Program-made: the position numbers and the translations under genes
Notes under the pieces: model-generated
What the model saw: the letters and a program-made list of their open reading frames with translations, nothing else
What the model was told of the DNA's origin: nothing
The model's database searches: none
NCBI GenBank assembly: GCA_002308495.1
Contig: DBVW01000014.1
Location: 9,314-32,874 of the forward strand
Source of the DNA: Alphaproteobacteria bacterium UBA1254
Lineage (GTDB): Bacteria > Pseudomonadota > Alphaproteobacteria > RF32 > CAG-239
Length of the DNA: 23,561 nucleotides
Direction of reading: 5' to 3'
In this document: positions 16,001-22,252 of the stretch, piece by piece
Layout of the letters: each line of letters starts with the position of its first letter
Numbering within the stretch: the first letter of the stretch is position 1

Positions 16001-16495
16001 TTTCATTTGACCGTTACAGGGATCAAACGTGCAGACGCCATCCAAGATAACATAATCTTGTTGGAGCTGAACGTCGCATTTGTAACGATCGCCGGAGCCG
16101 CTGTTGCAGACGGTGCAATGATAACAATGAGGATCATAGGTTAAAGATTGATCAAATGTCAGGTTGTAGCTCGCGCAAGGGTCAAGCTCGGCGCAAAGGG
16201 TGTACGCCAAATCAGTCGGGCAAGGAACAATCGTTTTGCACCAGCGGGATTTGTCGGTTGTGGAAAAACCAAGATCAGCACAGCTTTTGTTCACACATTT
16301 TTTGTAGGAAGCATCAAACGGGCAGGCAACGTAAGCGCCGTTCGGACATTCAACTTCCTGCTGATAGCCCAAATCTTCACAGTTCGGCACAGGCTCGCAT
16401 TGAAGCTCGGCTTGAGCAAAGACTTTTGAAGACGCTGTTAAAAGAATTGCAAAAATAAAAATTTTGAGGACGCTTATAAGCTTTTGTACTGACAT
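13067..16495 (-). CDS. Large secreted Cys-rich protein with eight six-Cys repeats
   Basis: I recognise no characterised homologue. The 1142-residue product has a signal peptide (about 1-28, cleavage near VFA/Q) and about 99 cysteines by hand count. Two tandem copies of the CxDLG[YF]-CPFD module lie at 39-107; the first matches the N-terminus of the protein encoded at 2637-7736. Eight tandem repeats follow at about 105-677, pattern DPC, CYxCxxC, [WY]KC, GxC. The rest (about 678-1142) is irregular Cys-rich sequence ending in VDC. There is no membrane anchor, lipobox or enzymatic motif. The start ATG 16495 has AGGAAAAG just upstream. A secreted or surface structural protein that needs disulfide-forming enzymes is the best inference. 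It lies immediately downstream of the ftsI operon on the same strand and has its own terminator. Confidence 0.85.
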   Translation of the reverse strand: MSVQKLISVLKIFIFAILLTASSKVFAQAELQCEPVPNCEDLGYQQEVECPNGAYVACPFDASYKKCVNKSCADLGFSTTDKSRWCKTIVPCPTDLAYTLCAELDPCASYNLTFDQSLTYDPHCYHCTVCNSGSGDRYKCDVQLQQDYVILDGVCTFDPCNGQMKDDIYDFVFVQNVVPSVNPGSLHFNLNHCFDCTSCTKQDGTKMWTCVQDVEDGYFLRGDMGEISEGHSVASVFSGNGSDGSPVFSLDYSVIPTYEACLQDPTISVGGNFGLPSFTPTDPQQVLERCSLMFATTECRLDACRDYRLPENLAVGDAANCYDCTQCSTTDTSQAPLYAGYWKCEVNEKNDYRLIDGECLQDPCPGFNVTQAEYETKYGSENGQHCYDCSKCNNEDSNHNGNWKCTVKQNIESPYSLNATGECVSDPCAGYDLTQQQKNTFLNQGENSHCYSCNRCTIRSSAYYNKWKCSPKDPVDEHYHLVGDVCEPDPCLGYDISPADFPSYNTTQNKKCFQYTQCQDPSSDFYGYYKQETRSPLTWGYYIEDGQCLKDPCYDDYDISSSQLRNYDEHCYNCERCPYSPSGKLTNYYKCEASVDLGYELVNGSCLMQPCADYTYTETEKAAYIRDLGPYAEMCVEFEKCNDPNAPDEFKNNYKVTFLSIQENGYTWHINDQNECVLCDPGYLCRERDPGPVACTSGNAEFYEYCDVTEYCFNNQDVTAPNEHFHLSACSQGTGRCYAPKQGTASISNGANYWQTHFSCKTVNLKTIQFYQFLSQTDCRPDCECNCNPIYNTIKCKNANDTASYCFGTDSNGFSCNAMSDPGCTPTKIGSYYYCDTCNDTYQCELINSTYYDDDGEVVPSLSGCAINLLPENHCAASSPAPSNCTWRISSSVQQRGLYFVKDVCTNSEINKKIVYTASCTQKANDCEGGIPPAYNRKTNRAMETCLSTKKPYTYAYDSNGELLRDEDGNLVKLYGDDANPVYCGGYTYYDGCDDPTSCEETCKYSKEPPYTSYNKCDYWSLNRGTTPTSTTHKGQEPYMKKCEQVCSNKDIWYFSKCWGLETDKDCSGNAPVAAGLLENPCPTGYKPGGRTVECGGNIYAERCIQECNYNDTAESCTALGLCFEEKCRNEQGQVFGQCVDC
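14465..16183 (-). repeat. Eight tandem six-Cys repeats, two lacking the same Cys pair
   Basis: Repeat starts are residues 105, 158, 302, 362, 426, 489, 551 and 609. The consensus has six Cys: C1 in DPC, C2-C3-C4 in CYxCxxC, C5 in WKC and C6 in GxC. Repeat two carries a long insertion. Repeats six and eight lack both C3 (Y515, F638) and C5 (Q531, V656), while the other six keep both. C1, C2, C4 and C6 stay in all eight apart from minor spacing changes. Confidence 0.75.
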
Positions 16496-16587
16496 ATGTC
16501 TTTTCCTTTTTCAAAATATAAACCGCTTGCCAGAAGATTTTTGGTAAGCAACAGAAATTTCCTTTTTAAAAGTATATTTAAAAAAAC

Positions 16588-16610
16588 AGCCAAAGTAAAG
16601 GCTTTTTTTG
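16588..16610 (-). terminator. Possible terminator after ftsI
   Basis: AGCC (16588-16591) and GGCT (16600-16603) form a 4-bp GC-rich stem that A/T runs on each side extend. On the minus strand a T-rich run follows. It lies about 80 bp past the ftsI stop and before the second Cys-rich gene. The stem is short, so partial read-through into that gene is possible. Confidence 0.45.
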
Positions 16611-16683
16611 TGAATTTTTTGTTACTCCACAGGTTTTTACTTTGCAGATGAAAGAAAGAGTAGAAAAAAGTGGTCGGAGAGCG

Positions 16684-18429
16684 TTATTGGACTGCTTTGA
16701 TGTGGGCACGTTGTGTTTCAACATCAAAATTTGCTTTTAAGCCAAGCTGGGGCGCAATTTGTGCAATGATTTTGCCCGTTGTCGGCACGGTATTCCAACC
16801 TGCCGCGCGCTGGTTCCAGGTTTCTTTGATGCCTTGCGGTTCGTCAATAATAACAAGAAGCGCATATTTCGGATCGGATGTGGGGAAAGTTGAAACAAAC
16901 GAGTTTGTAACGCGTGTTTTGGCATAAGAGCCTTTATCGGTTTTGTTTGCTGTTCCCGTTTTTCCGCCGACTTCGTAACCGGCAACATCAGCCTTTTTGC
17001 CGGTGCCGTATAAAACGACGTTGCGAAGCATTTGTCTCATCTGTTCGGAAGTGTATTCGGAAATAACGCGTTTTGAAACTTTCGGAGTTGCCGATTTAAT
17101 AAGTGTGGGATTGTGATAAATGCCGCCGTTGACAAGAGCGGAAAAAGCCGTGATGATATGAAGCGGGGTGACGGATATGCCGTGTCCGTAAGAAACGGTT
17201 GCGACGGTAATCGGCGCCCAATCTTTTTCGCTTTGAAAGAGAGGTCTGCCTATTTCGGGAATTTCAAAATCATGTACTTTTTCAAAGAAACCAAGATTTT
17301 TCAAGAATTTTCGCTGTCCGTCTTTGCCGACTTTTTCAGCCATTTTGACCGAACCGATGTTTGAAGAATAAGTCAGAATTTCATCAACCGTCAGCCAACT
17401 GTTTTTGGGGTGATCATCGCTGATTTTACGTTTTTGGATGATGACGGGCTTTGTGGCATCAAATTTGTCGGTGGGCTTAATTTTTCCGCTTTCGAGGGCA
17501 AGTGCGGTGTTAAATGTTTTGAAAACAGAACCGGGTTCGTAAGTGGCTTGGGTAATAAAGTTGAAAAGGGCTTTTTCACCGACCGGAATTTTAATGTTGG
17601 GGTTAAAATCAGGCAAAGAAACAAGAGAAATAATTTCGCCCGAATTAATATCCATTAAAATAGCGGCGGCACCGGCTGCTTTAAATTTTTCGACAGCATT
17701 TTCAAGCTCTTGACGAATGGTGTCTTGGATGCCCATGTCAACCGTCAGTTCCAAGGGTTTTGACGATTCTGTTAAGCGTTTGTGCATGAATTTTTCAATG
17801 CCGGACTGTCCGACATTGTCGATGTTGGTGTAGCCTAAAACGTGGGCAAAAAGGTTGTTGTGGAGATAAACGCGTTTTTCGCTTGTTTGAAATTCAAGAG
17901 CAGGAATGCCCAAAGCATTGACTTTGGCTTGTTGGGCGGGAGAAAGATCATGCTTGATCATTGAAAAAGAACTGCGCTTCTTTGTCAGTTTGGCATATAT
18001 TTCATCGTAGCTTATTTCGGGAAACAGAGAGGACAGCTTTAGGGCAGCCTCTTTTGCATCTTGGATTTTTTTTGGATTGGCGTAGAGGTTGACGGTTGGT
18101 AAAGAAGTTGCGATGATGGCACCGTTGCGATCAAGAATGTCGGCCCTTGAAATGGGGGATTGAACGTTGATTTCGTGTTCGGTCATATCTTCTTCGGGAA
18201 GAGAAATTTTGATGCCGTGGGGCAGACAGACGAAAAAAACGCGAATTGTGATAATCAAATAAATCAGAAAAAAGAAAATCACAGGCCAAATCATGCGATT
18301 TCTGCAAGTTTGAATCGCAGATATGTTTTGATTTTCTTCAAGCATAAAATTGCCAATGCCAAGGCTTGGTTGAGGTCTTAAGTTGTAAAAATTATTTTTT
18401 TTGTTTTTTGATAAACTTAAGGGAAGCAC
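16684..18429 (-). CDS. ftsI: Septal peptidoglycan transpeptidase FtsI (PBP3)
   Basis: The 581-residue inner-membrane class B penicillin-binding protein has a short cytoplasmic tail and a transmembrane helix at about 47-68. The dimerisation/pedestal domain (RADILDRNGAIIATSLP at 95-111) follows, then the transpeptidase domain with SVFK at 301-304 (nucleophile S301), SSN at 355-357 and KTG at 490-492. It cross-links peptidoglycan at the division septum with FtsW. I take GTG 18429 because AGAGG sits five bases upstream. ATG 18345 (residue 29) is a shorter alternative without a clear ribosome binding site. It follows ftsL by 15 bp. The usual downstream murE and murF are missing; a Cys-rich gene follows instead. 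Confidence 0.95.
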   Translation of the reverse strand: MLPLSLSKNKKNNFYNLRPQPSLGIGNFMLEENQNISAIQTCRNRMIWPVIFFFLIYLIITIRVFFVCLPHGIKISLPEEDMTEHEINVQSPISRADILDRNGAIIATSLPTVNLYANPKKIQDAKEAALKLSSLFPEISYDEIYAKLTKKRSSFSMIKHDLSPAQQAKVNALGIPALEFQTSEKRVYLHNNLFAHVLGYTNIDNVGQSGIEKFMHKRLTESSKPLELTVDMGIQDTIRQELENAVEKFKAAGAAAILMDINSGEIISLVSLPDFNPNIKIPVGEKALFNFITQATYEPGSVFKTFNTALALESGKIKPTDKFDATKPVIIQKRKISDDHPKNSWLTVDEILTYSSNIGSVKMAEKVGKDGQRKFLKNLGFFEKVHDFEIPEIGRPLFQSEKDWAPITVATVSYGHGISVTPLHIITAFSALVNGGIYHNPTLIKSATPKVSKRVISEYTSEQMRQMLRNVVLYGTGKKADVAGYEVGGKTGTANKTDKGSYAKTRVTNSFVSTFPTSDPKYALLVIIDEPQGIKETWNQRAAGWNTVPTTGKIIAQIAPQLGLKANFDVETQRAHIKAVQ

Positions 18430-18444
18430 TTTTTCCTCTATTAA

Positions 18445-18801
18445 CTAACGCTGCGTTTTAACCAATTGTTTTAAATCCTTGCTGTCGGATACCGCAACGG
18501 TTACCGAAGAGGATTCGTTTTCAAATGGTAACGCAGAATAGTTAATAATTTGTTCAGCTCGTAAATTATTTAAAGAAATATGTTCTTGTGCCAGTTTTCT
18601 TAAGCGTGCCGGCGTGTTCAAACGTCCCCATTCCGCCTTTAGGACATGAATGTTGCGCATATCGGAAGCAATGTTTCGATTGATTTTTGCAAGCTCATTT
18701 TCCAAATCGTGCACTTGGTTTTTTAAAATGAAACATCCGAAAATAACAACACAAGCTAAAGTAAACCATAAAGCATTGAGGGCGTTTCTTGTATTAAACA
18801 T
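18445..18801 (-). CDS. ftsL: Cell division protein FtsL
   Basis: The 118-residue bitopic membrane protein has a short basic N-terminus (MFNTRNALNA), one transmembrane helix at about 10-27 and a periplasmic leucine-zipper-like coiled coil (about 30-75). The tail is variable. Size, topology and position between rsmH and ftsI identify it; FtsL sequences are otherwise poorly conserved. It forms the FtsQLB complex that activates FtsWI at the septum. The frame is open 17 codons further upstream, but ATG 18801 has GGAG at good spacing and makes the expected short tail. This start overlaps the rsmH stop by 8 bp, consistent with coupled translation. Confidence 0.88.
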   Translation of the reverse strand: MFNTRNALNALWFTLACVVIFGCFILKNQVHDLENELAKINRNIASDMRNIHVLKAEWGRLNTPARLRKLAQEHISLNNLRAEQIINYSALPFENESSSVTVAVSDSKDLKQLVKTQR

Positions 18802-19723
18802 CTTTTTCTCCTTTGTTTTTAATGCCAAAACGAAGTTTGGCAGAACGTGCACGTGGGTTTGAATCTATTTCTTTTCTTTGCGGTGCAATCACATCTGAGA
18901 CGAATGAAAAGATTTTGTTTGTTTTTTGAACCGGCTTTGCATATTTTGAAATATGAACTTTCGGCGCTGAGTTTGATTTGAAAAAGTTTTTGACTATGCG
19001 ATCTTCGAGCGAATGAAAATCAACAACAACGAGCCTTCCTTCAGGTTTTAAAAGTTCGGAAGCTGCTTTTAAGCCCTGTTCAAGCTCGCTGAGTTCGTCG
19101 TTAACGGCTATTCGAATGGCTTGAAAAGAACGTGTTGCGGGATCTGTCTGTCCCGCTTTTTTATGAACCACCTGATAGATGATTTCGGCAAGCTCCGTGG
19201 TTGTTTCAATAGGCTTTTTTTGGCGTCTTTCAACAATCTTTTGAGCAATTTGACGTGATTTTTTTTCTTCGCCGAATTTATATAAAATATCGGCAAGCTC
19301 TTCTTGAGAGAGGGTGTTTATCATGTCATATGCGCTGGCACCGGAGGAAGACATGCGCATATCAAGCTTTGCTTCTTTTGAGAAGGAAAACCCCCGGTCC
19401 GCATCGTCAAGTTGCATTGATGACACGCCGATGTCAAAAACAATTCCGTCAACGGGAGTGTTGACGAATTCTTTTAAATTTGAAAATTTACCTAATCGAA
19501 ATTCGAATCTGTCTTTGTATTTTTTTTCTATTTCTTCGGCTCTTGTCCGAACACTCGGATCACGGTCTATGGCAATGACTTTACAGGGCGCTTTTTCAAG
19601 AATGGCCGTTGTGTAGCCGCCAAAACCGAATGTGGCATCGACATAAACCCCTTTTGATGTTGGATTAAGGTTTTCTAAAACCTCATTTAACATAACGGGA
19701 ATATGTTTTTGCGTGATGTTCAT
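18794..19723 (-). CDS. rsmH: 16S rRNA (cytosine1402-N4)-methyltransferase RsmH
   Basis: The 309-residue enzyme has the family start KHIPVMLNEVL and SAM-binding motif DATFGFGGYT at 29-38. The inserted domain contains DIGVSSMQLDDADRGFSF, and LVVVDFHSLEDRIVKNFF comes near the C-terminus. It methylates N4 of C1402 in the ribosomal P site. I take ATG 19723 because it opens the conserved sequence and has AGGAG upstream, inside the end of mraZ; an in-frame ATG at 19753 has no ribosome binding site. It begins one base after the mraZ stop and overlaps ftsL by 8 bp, so mraZ, rsmH, ftsL and ftsI form a tight operon. Confidence 0.96.
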   Translation of the reverse strand: MNITQKHIPVMLNEVLENLNPTSKGVYVDATFGFGGYTTAILEKAPCKVIAIDRDPSVRTRAEEIEKKYKDRFEFRLGKFSNLKEFVNTPVDGIVFDIGVSSMQLDDADRGFSFSKEAKLDMRMSSSGASAYDMINTLSQEELADILYKFGEEKKSRQIAQKIVERRQKKPIETTTELAEIIYQVVHKKAGQTDPATRSFQAIRIAVNDELSELEQGLKAASELLKPEGRLVVVDFHSLEDRIVKNFFKSNSAPKVHISKYAKPVQKTNKIFSFVSDVIAPQRKEIDSNPRARSAKLRFGIKNKGEKDV

Positions 19724-19724
19724 T

Positions 19725-20177
19725 TTAAGCGTTTTCTCCTGTTTTGCGAGCATTTAAAACAGGGCGCTTTTTCAAGACTTCCGCTCTGATTCTTTCTTCT
19801 TCTTTAGCCCAATTTTCAGGCGACCAAATTTGAAATTTACGTCCTTTGCCGACGAAAACGGCCGTGTCTTTAATTTGAGCGTGTTTTAAGAGTTTTTCGC
19901 TTAAAACAATTCGCCCCGTGCTGTCAAAAGTAAAACGTTTGGCATCGCCGAAAATGAGATTTGTTAAGTCATCTTGTGTTTGTGAAAAGAAATCATTCGA
20001 GTCTTCAATTTCGGCGGCAAGTTTTTCAAGAAGATCTTCGGTGCAACCTTCAATGCACGGCGAAACAAGACTGCGGTAACATACAATTTCAGAGCCGAGT
20101 TCTTTAACGATTGCGCGATAATCGGCAGGCAAGGAAACACGACCTTTCGAATCGACCTTGTTAATGACGGTATCCAT
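19725..20177 (-). CDS. mraZ: Transcriptional regulator MraZ
   Basis: The 150-residue protein has two SpoVT/AbrB-like half domains, each with the DSxGR signature (DSKGR 9-13, DSTGR 85-89). MraZ forms ring-shaped oligomers and in E. coli represses its own dcw promoter. The family start (short strand, then VDSKGRVSLPADYR) fixes ATG 20177. A TTG 12 codons upstream keeps the frame open but has no family support. No strong ribosome binding site precedes 20177. A periodic TGGNA array lies 58-102 bp upstream, consistent with autoregulation. It is the first gene of the division operon. Confidence 0.95.
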   Translation of the reverse strand: MDTVINKVDSKGRVSLPADYRAIVKELGSEIVCYRSLVSPCIEGCTEDLLEKLAAEIEDSNDFFSQTQDDLTNLIFGDAKRFTFDSTGRIVLSEKLLKHAQIKDTAVFVGKGRKFQIWSPENWAKEEERIRAEVLKKRPVLNARKTGENA

Positions 20178-20223
20178 AAAGAGAAATGTTTTTCTCAAGG
20201 CTGTATTCCCCAAAAAATTATTT

Positions 20224-20279
20224 TACCATACTTATGGTATATCATGGTAATTTATGGGAATCAATGGAAAATTTTAGGA
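20224..20279. promoter_or_regulatory. Probable MraZ operator: 10-bp-periodic TGGNA boxes
   Basis: On the plus strand TGGTA (20235), TGGTA (20245), TGGGA (20255), TGGAA (20265) and a degenerate TAGGA (20275) recur with an exact 10-bp period. E. coli MraZ is known to bind TGGGN direct repeats separated by 5 nt, the same geometry. The first box is also half of a palindrome, TACCATACTTATGGTA at 20224-20239. A weak promoter (minus strand TTGATT at 20259-20264, 17 bp, TATACC at 20236-20241) lies inside the array, so bound MraZ would block it. Confidence 0.7.
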
Positions 20280-20379
20280 TTTTATTAACTGTTCTCTGTT
20301 TGTTCTTTTGAGTTTTTTTTGCTTTCTTTTAATTTTCGGTCTCGGATGAATTAAAAAAAAATTGATTATTTGTGAATGT

Positions 20380-20838
20380 TTATGAAGTGCGTTTGTTTTT
20401 AAAAAAGCTTTTAAGCATCTCAGAAGACTCTTTTTCAAGAATTTCAGTTTCGATTCGCGGTGTAAAATGGCAGATTCGGCTTTCGAAAAAACGGATTGAG
20501 TTTATAACGGCGCCGCCTTTTTCATCCAAAGCACCGATAAACAAATTTTCAATCCGAGCATGGGAAATGGCGGAGGCACACATTGTGCAGGGTTCAAGCG
20601 TAACAAATAAAGAGCATCCCCATAAGCGTTTTGACTTTAATTTTTTACAGGCTTTTCTGATGGCTAAAATTTCGGCATGAGCCGTCGGATCAAGAGAATG
20701 TTCGGTTTGATTATAGGCTCTTGATATAATTTTGCCTGTTTTGTTTTCGACAATCACGGCGCCGACCGGTACTTCGTCTTTTAAAAAGGCTTTTTGTGCT
20801 TGTTTTAAGGCAATGTGCATGTATTGTTCGGCGTTCAT
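20380..20838 (-). CDS. tadA: tRNA-specific adenosine deaminase TadA
   Basis: The 152-residue zinc enzyme has the deaminase motifs HAE at 54-56 (zinc ligand H54, catalytic E56) and PCTMC at 83-87 (zinc ligands C84 and C87). It converts A34 to inosine in tRNA(Arg)(ACG), an essential cytoplasmic step. Length and the N-terminal MxxALxxAxxA pattern fit bacterial TadA. AGGA lies seven bases before ATG 20838. It is divergent from rluB-rsmD, an arrangement common in alphaproteobacteria. No hairpin terminator is visible downstream, so read-through toward mraZ on the same strand is possible. Confidence 0.95.
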   Translation of the reverse strand: MNAEQYMHIALKQAQKAFLKDEVPVGAVIVENKTGKIISRAYNQTEHSLDPTAHAEILAIRKACKKLKSKRLWGCSLFVTLEPCTMCASAISHARIENLFIGALDEKGGAVINSIRFFESRICHFTPRIETEILEKESSEMLKSFFKNKRTS

Positions 20839-20848
20839 GAAATATCCT

Positions 20849-20877
20849 TTGATTTTTGTTTTGCTTTAGGGTATAGT
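20849..20877 (+). promoter_or_regulatory. Probable promoter of rluB-rsmD
   Basis: TTGATT at 20849-20854 and TATAGT at 20872-20877 are separated by 17 bp and lie 29 bp before the rluB start. The -35 box abuts the tadA ribosome binding site, so the two divergent genes share a very compact 67-bp control region. Confidence 0.6.
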
Positions 20878-20905
20878 AACGCAGATTTGATAAAGGAAAG
20901 TTAAA

Positions 20906-21628
20906 ATGGCTCAAAGATTGGCAAAGTTTATGGCACGGACAGGTGTTTGCTCAAGACGCGAAGCAGAGGCTTATATTTTGCAGGGAAGAGTAAGCGTTAA
21001 CGGCAAGATTGTCGAAACGCCGGCTTTTAATGTTGAAGGTAATGAAGTTGTTTTGTTTGACGGAGAAAAGCTAAAAGAACCGGAACGAACAAGGCTTTGG
21101 CTTTATTATAAACCGGTCGGGCTTGTTACAACGCATAAAGATGAAAAAAACAGAGATACCGTTTTTGCGGCTTTGCCACCGACAATGCCGAGAGTAATCA
21201 GTGTGGGTCGGCTTGATTTGAATTCGGAAGGGCTTTTGCTTTTAACAAACAACGGAGATCTTTCACGCGAGCTGGAGTTGCCCCAAAATGCATGGTCGCG
21301 CAGATATCGCGTGAGAGTGCACGGGAAAGTAGAAGAAGAAAAATTAAGCGCTTTGAGTAAAGGGGTTGTGATAGACGGCGTTTCTTACGGCAAAGTTTTA
21401 ATTGCAATTGAACAAAAAACGGGAACAAATACGTGGCTCAGCGTTACTTTGAACGAGGGTAAAAACAGAGAAATCAGAAAGCTTATGGCTTTTATCGGCT
21501 TAGAAGTGGCGCGTTTGATCAGAATTTCATACGGACCGTTTCAATTGGGCAATTTGAAAAAAGGCGAAGTCAAAGAGGTGCCGCTAAAAGTTTTGAAAGA
21601 ACAGCTCGGTGGGCGGTTTGAACTATGA
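20906..21628 (+). CDS. rluB: Ribosomal large subunit pseudouridine synthase (RluB/RsuA family)
   Basis: The 240-residue enzyme has an N-terminal S4 RNA-binding domain (about 1-60, RLAKFMARTGVCSRREAE) and the RsuA/RluB-type catalytic domain. The latter carries LYYKPVGLVTT at 67-77 and GRLDLNSEGLLLLTNNG at 101-117, with catalytic Asp D104. It makes pseudouridine in rRNA; RluB modifies 23S U2605 in E. coli. The family also includes RsuA and RluE/F, so the exact target is inferred from S4 domain, length and neighbours. AAAGGAAAG precedes ATG 20906. Its stop overlaps the rsmD start by 4 bp. Confidence 0.9.
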   Translation: MAQRLAKFMARTGVCSRREAEAYILQGRVSVNGKIVETPAFNVEGNEVVLFDGEKLKEPERTRLWLYYKPVGLVTTHKDEKNRDTVFAALPPTMPRVISVGRLDLNSEGLLLLTNNGDLSRELELPQNAWSRRYRVRVHGKVEEEKLSALSKGVVIDGVSYGKVLIAIEQKTGTNTWLSVTLNEGKNREIRKLMAFIGLEVARLIRISYGPFQLGNLKKGEVKEVPLKVLKEQLGGRFEL

Positions 21629-22167
21629 GAATCGTTGGCGGAAAATATAGAGGCAAAAAGTTAATAGAGCTTAAAAACTATGATGTCCGTCCGACTTCGG
21701 ACAGGGCAAGAGAGGCGATTTTTAATATTTTATATTCGGTCATTGGCGGCGTTGAAAATCGGAAGGTTTTGGACGTTTTCGCCGGAACCGGGGCTTTGGG
21801 TTTGGAAGCTCTTTCAAGAGGGGCGGATGAGGTGTGTTTTGTCGATAAAAATACGGAACTGGTTTTAAAAAATGTTGCTTTGTTTTCTTCGGAAAAAGAT
21901 AAAATCAATGTTTTATGCTCGGATGTTACAAAGCCTCTGCGCCTTAAAGGCAAATACGATTTAATTTTTTCGGATGCACCTTATGATAAAGGTTTGAACG
22001 AAAAAGCTTTGAAAAACATCGCATTGGCCGGGAACGTGACGACAGGTGCGGTCTGTGTTGTTGAGACAAGATATAATGAAGATCTTGATTTGCCTGAGTT
22101 TTTTAAATTGTTTGATGAAAGGGTATACGGAATGGCAAAAATACGTTTGTATACCTTTTCTTCATAA
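21625..22167 (+). CDS. rsmD: 16S rRNA (guanine966-N2)-methyltransferase RsmD
   Basis: The 180-residue SAM-dependent methyltransferase has the family start MRIVGGKYRGKKL and the conserved RPTSDRAREAIFNIL at 22-36. SAM motif LDVFAGTGALGLEALSRGA spans 49-67. The catalytic loop reads DAPY at 117-120, where most N2-guanine methyltransferases have (D/N)PP(Y/F). It methylates G966 of 16S rRNA. ATGA at 21625-21628 overlaps the rluB stop, so the two rRNA-modifying enzymes are translationally coupled. No clear terminator follows. Confidence 0.94.
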   Translation: MRIVGGKYRGKKLIELKNYDVRPTSDRAREAIFNILYSVIGGVENRKVLDVFAGTGALGLEALSRGADEVCFVDKNTELVLKNVALFSSEKDKINVLCSDVTKPLRLKGKYDLIFSDAPYDKGLNEKALKNIALAGNVTTGAVCVVETRYNEDLDLPEFFKLFDERVYGMAKIRLYTFSS

Positions 22168-22184
22168 TTTTGTCATAAAATGTA

Positions 22185-22213
22185 TTGCAAGGATTAAAAA
22201 AATATGTTATTCT
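22185..22213 (+). promoter_or_regulatory. Possible promoter of the terminal gene
   Basis: TTGCAA at 22185-22190 and TATTCT at 22208-22213 are separated by 17 bp, about 40 bp ahead of the start codon at 22253. The -10 match is only four of six, so this is tentative. Confidence 0.35.
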
Positions 22214-22252
22214 TCTTATAGGTTTACACCTTAAGAATTTAGGGGATTTTTA

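Noticed and set aside
16526..16548. Inverted repeat CTTGCCA/TGGTAAG in the leader of the second Cys-rich gene
   Set aside because: The wobble pair holds only on the plus strand; on the transcribed minus strand it becomes an A-C mismatch, so the RNA stem is weak.
18802..18852. Seventeen-residue upstream extension of FtsL
   Set aside because: It lies within rsmH, has no ribosome binding site and would lengthen the normally short cytoplasmic tail; ATG 18801 has GGAG.
20178..20213. TTG start for MraZ twelve codons upstream
   Set aside because: MraZ proteins begin just before the first DSKGR strand, as ATG 20177 gives.
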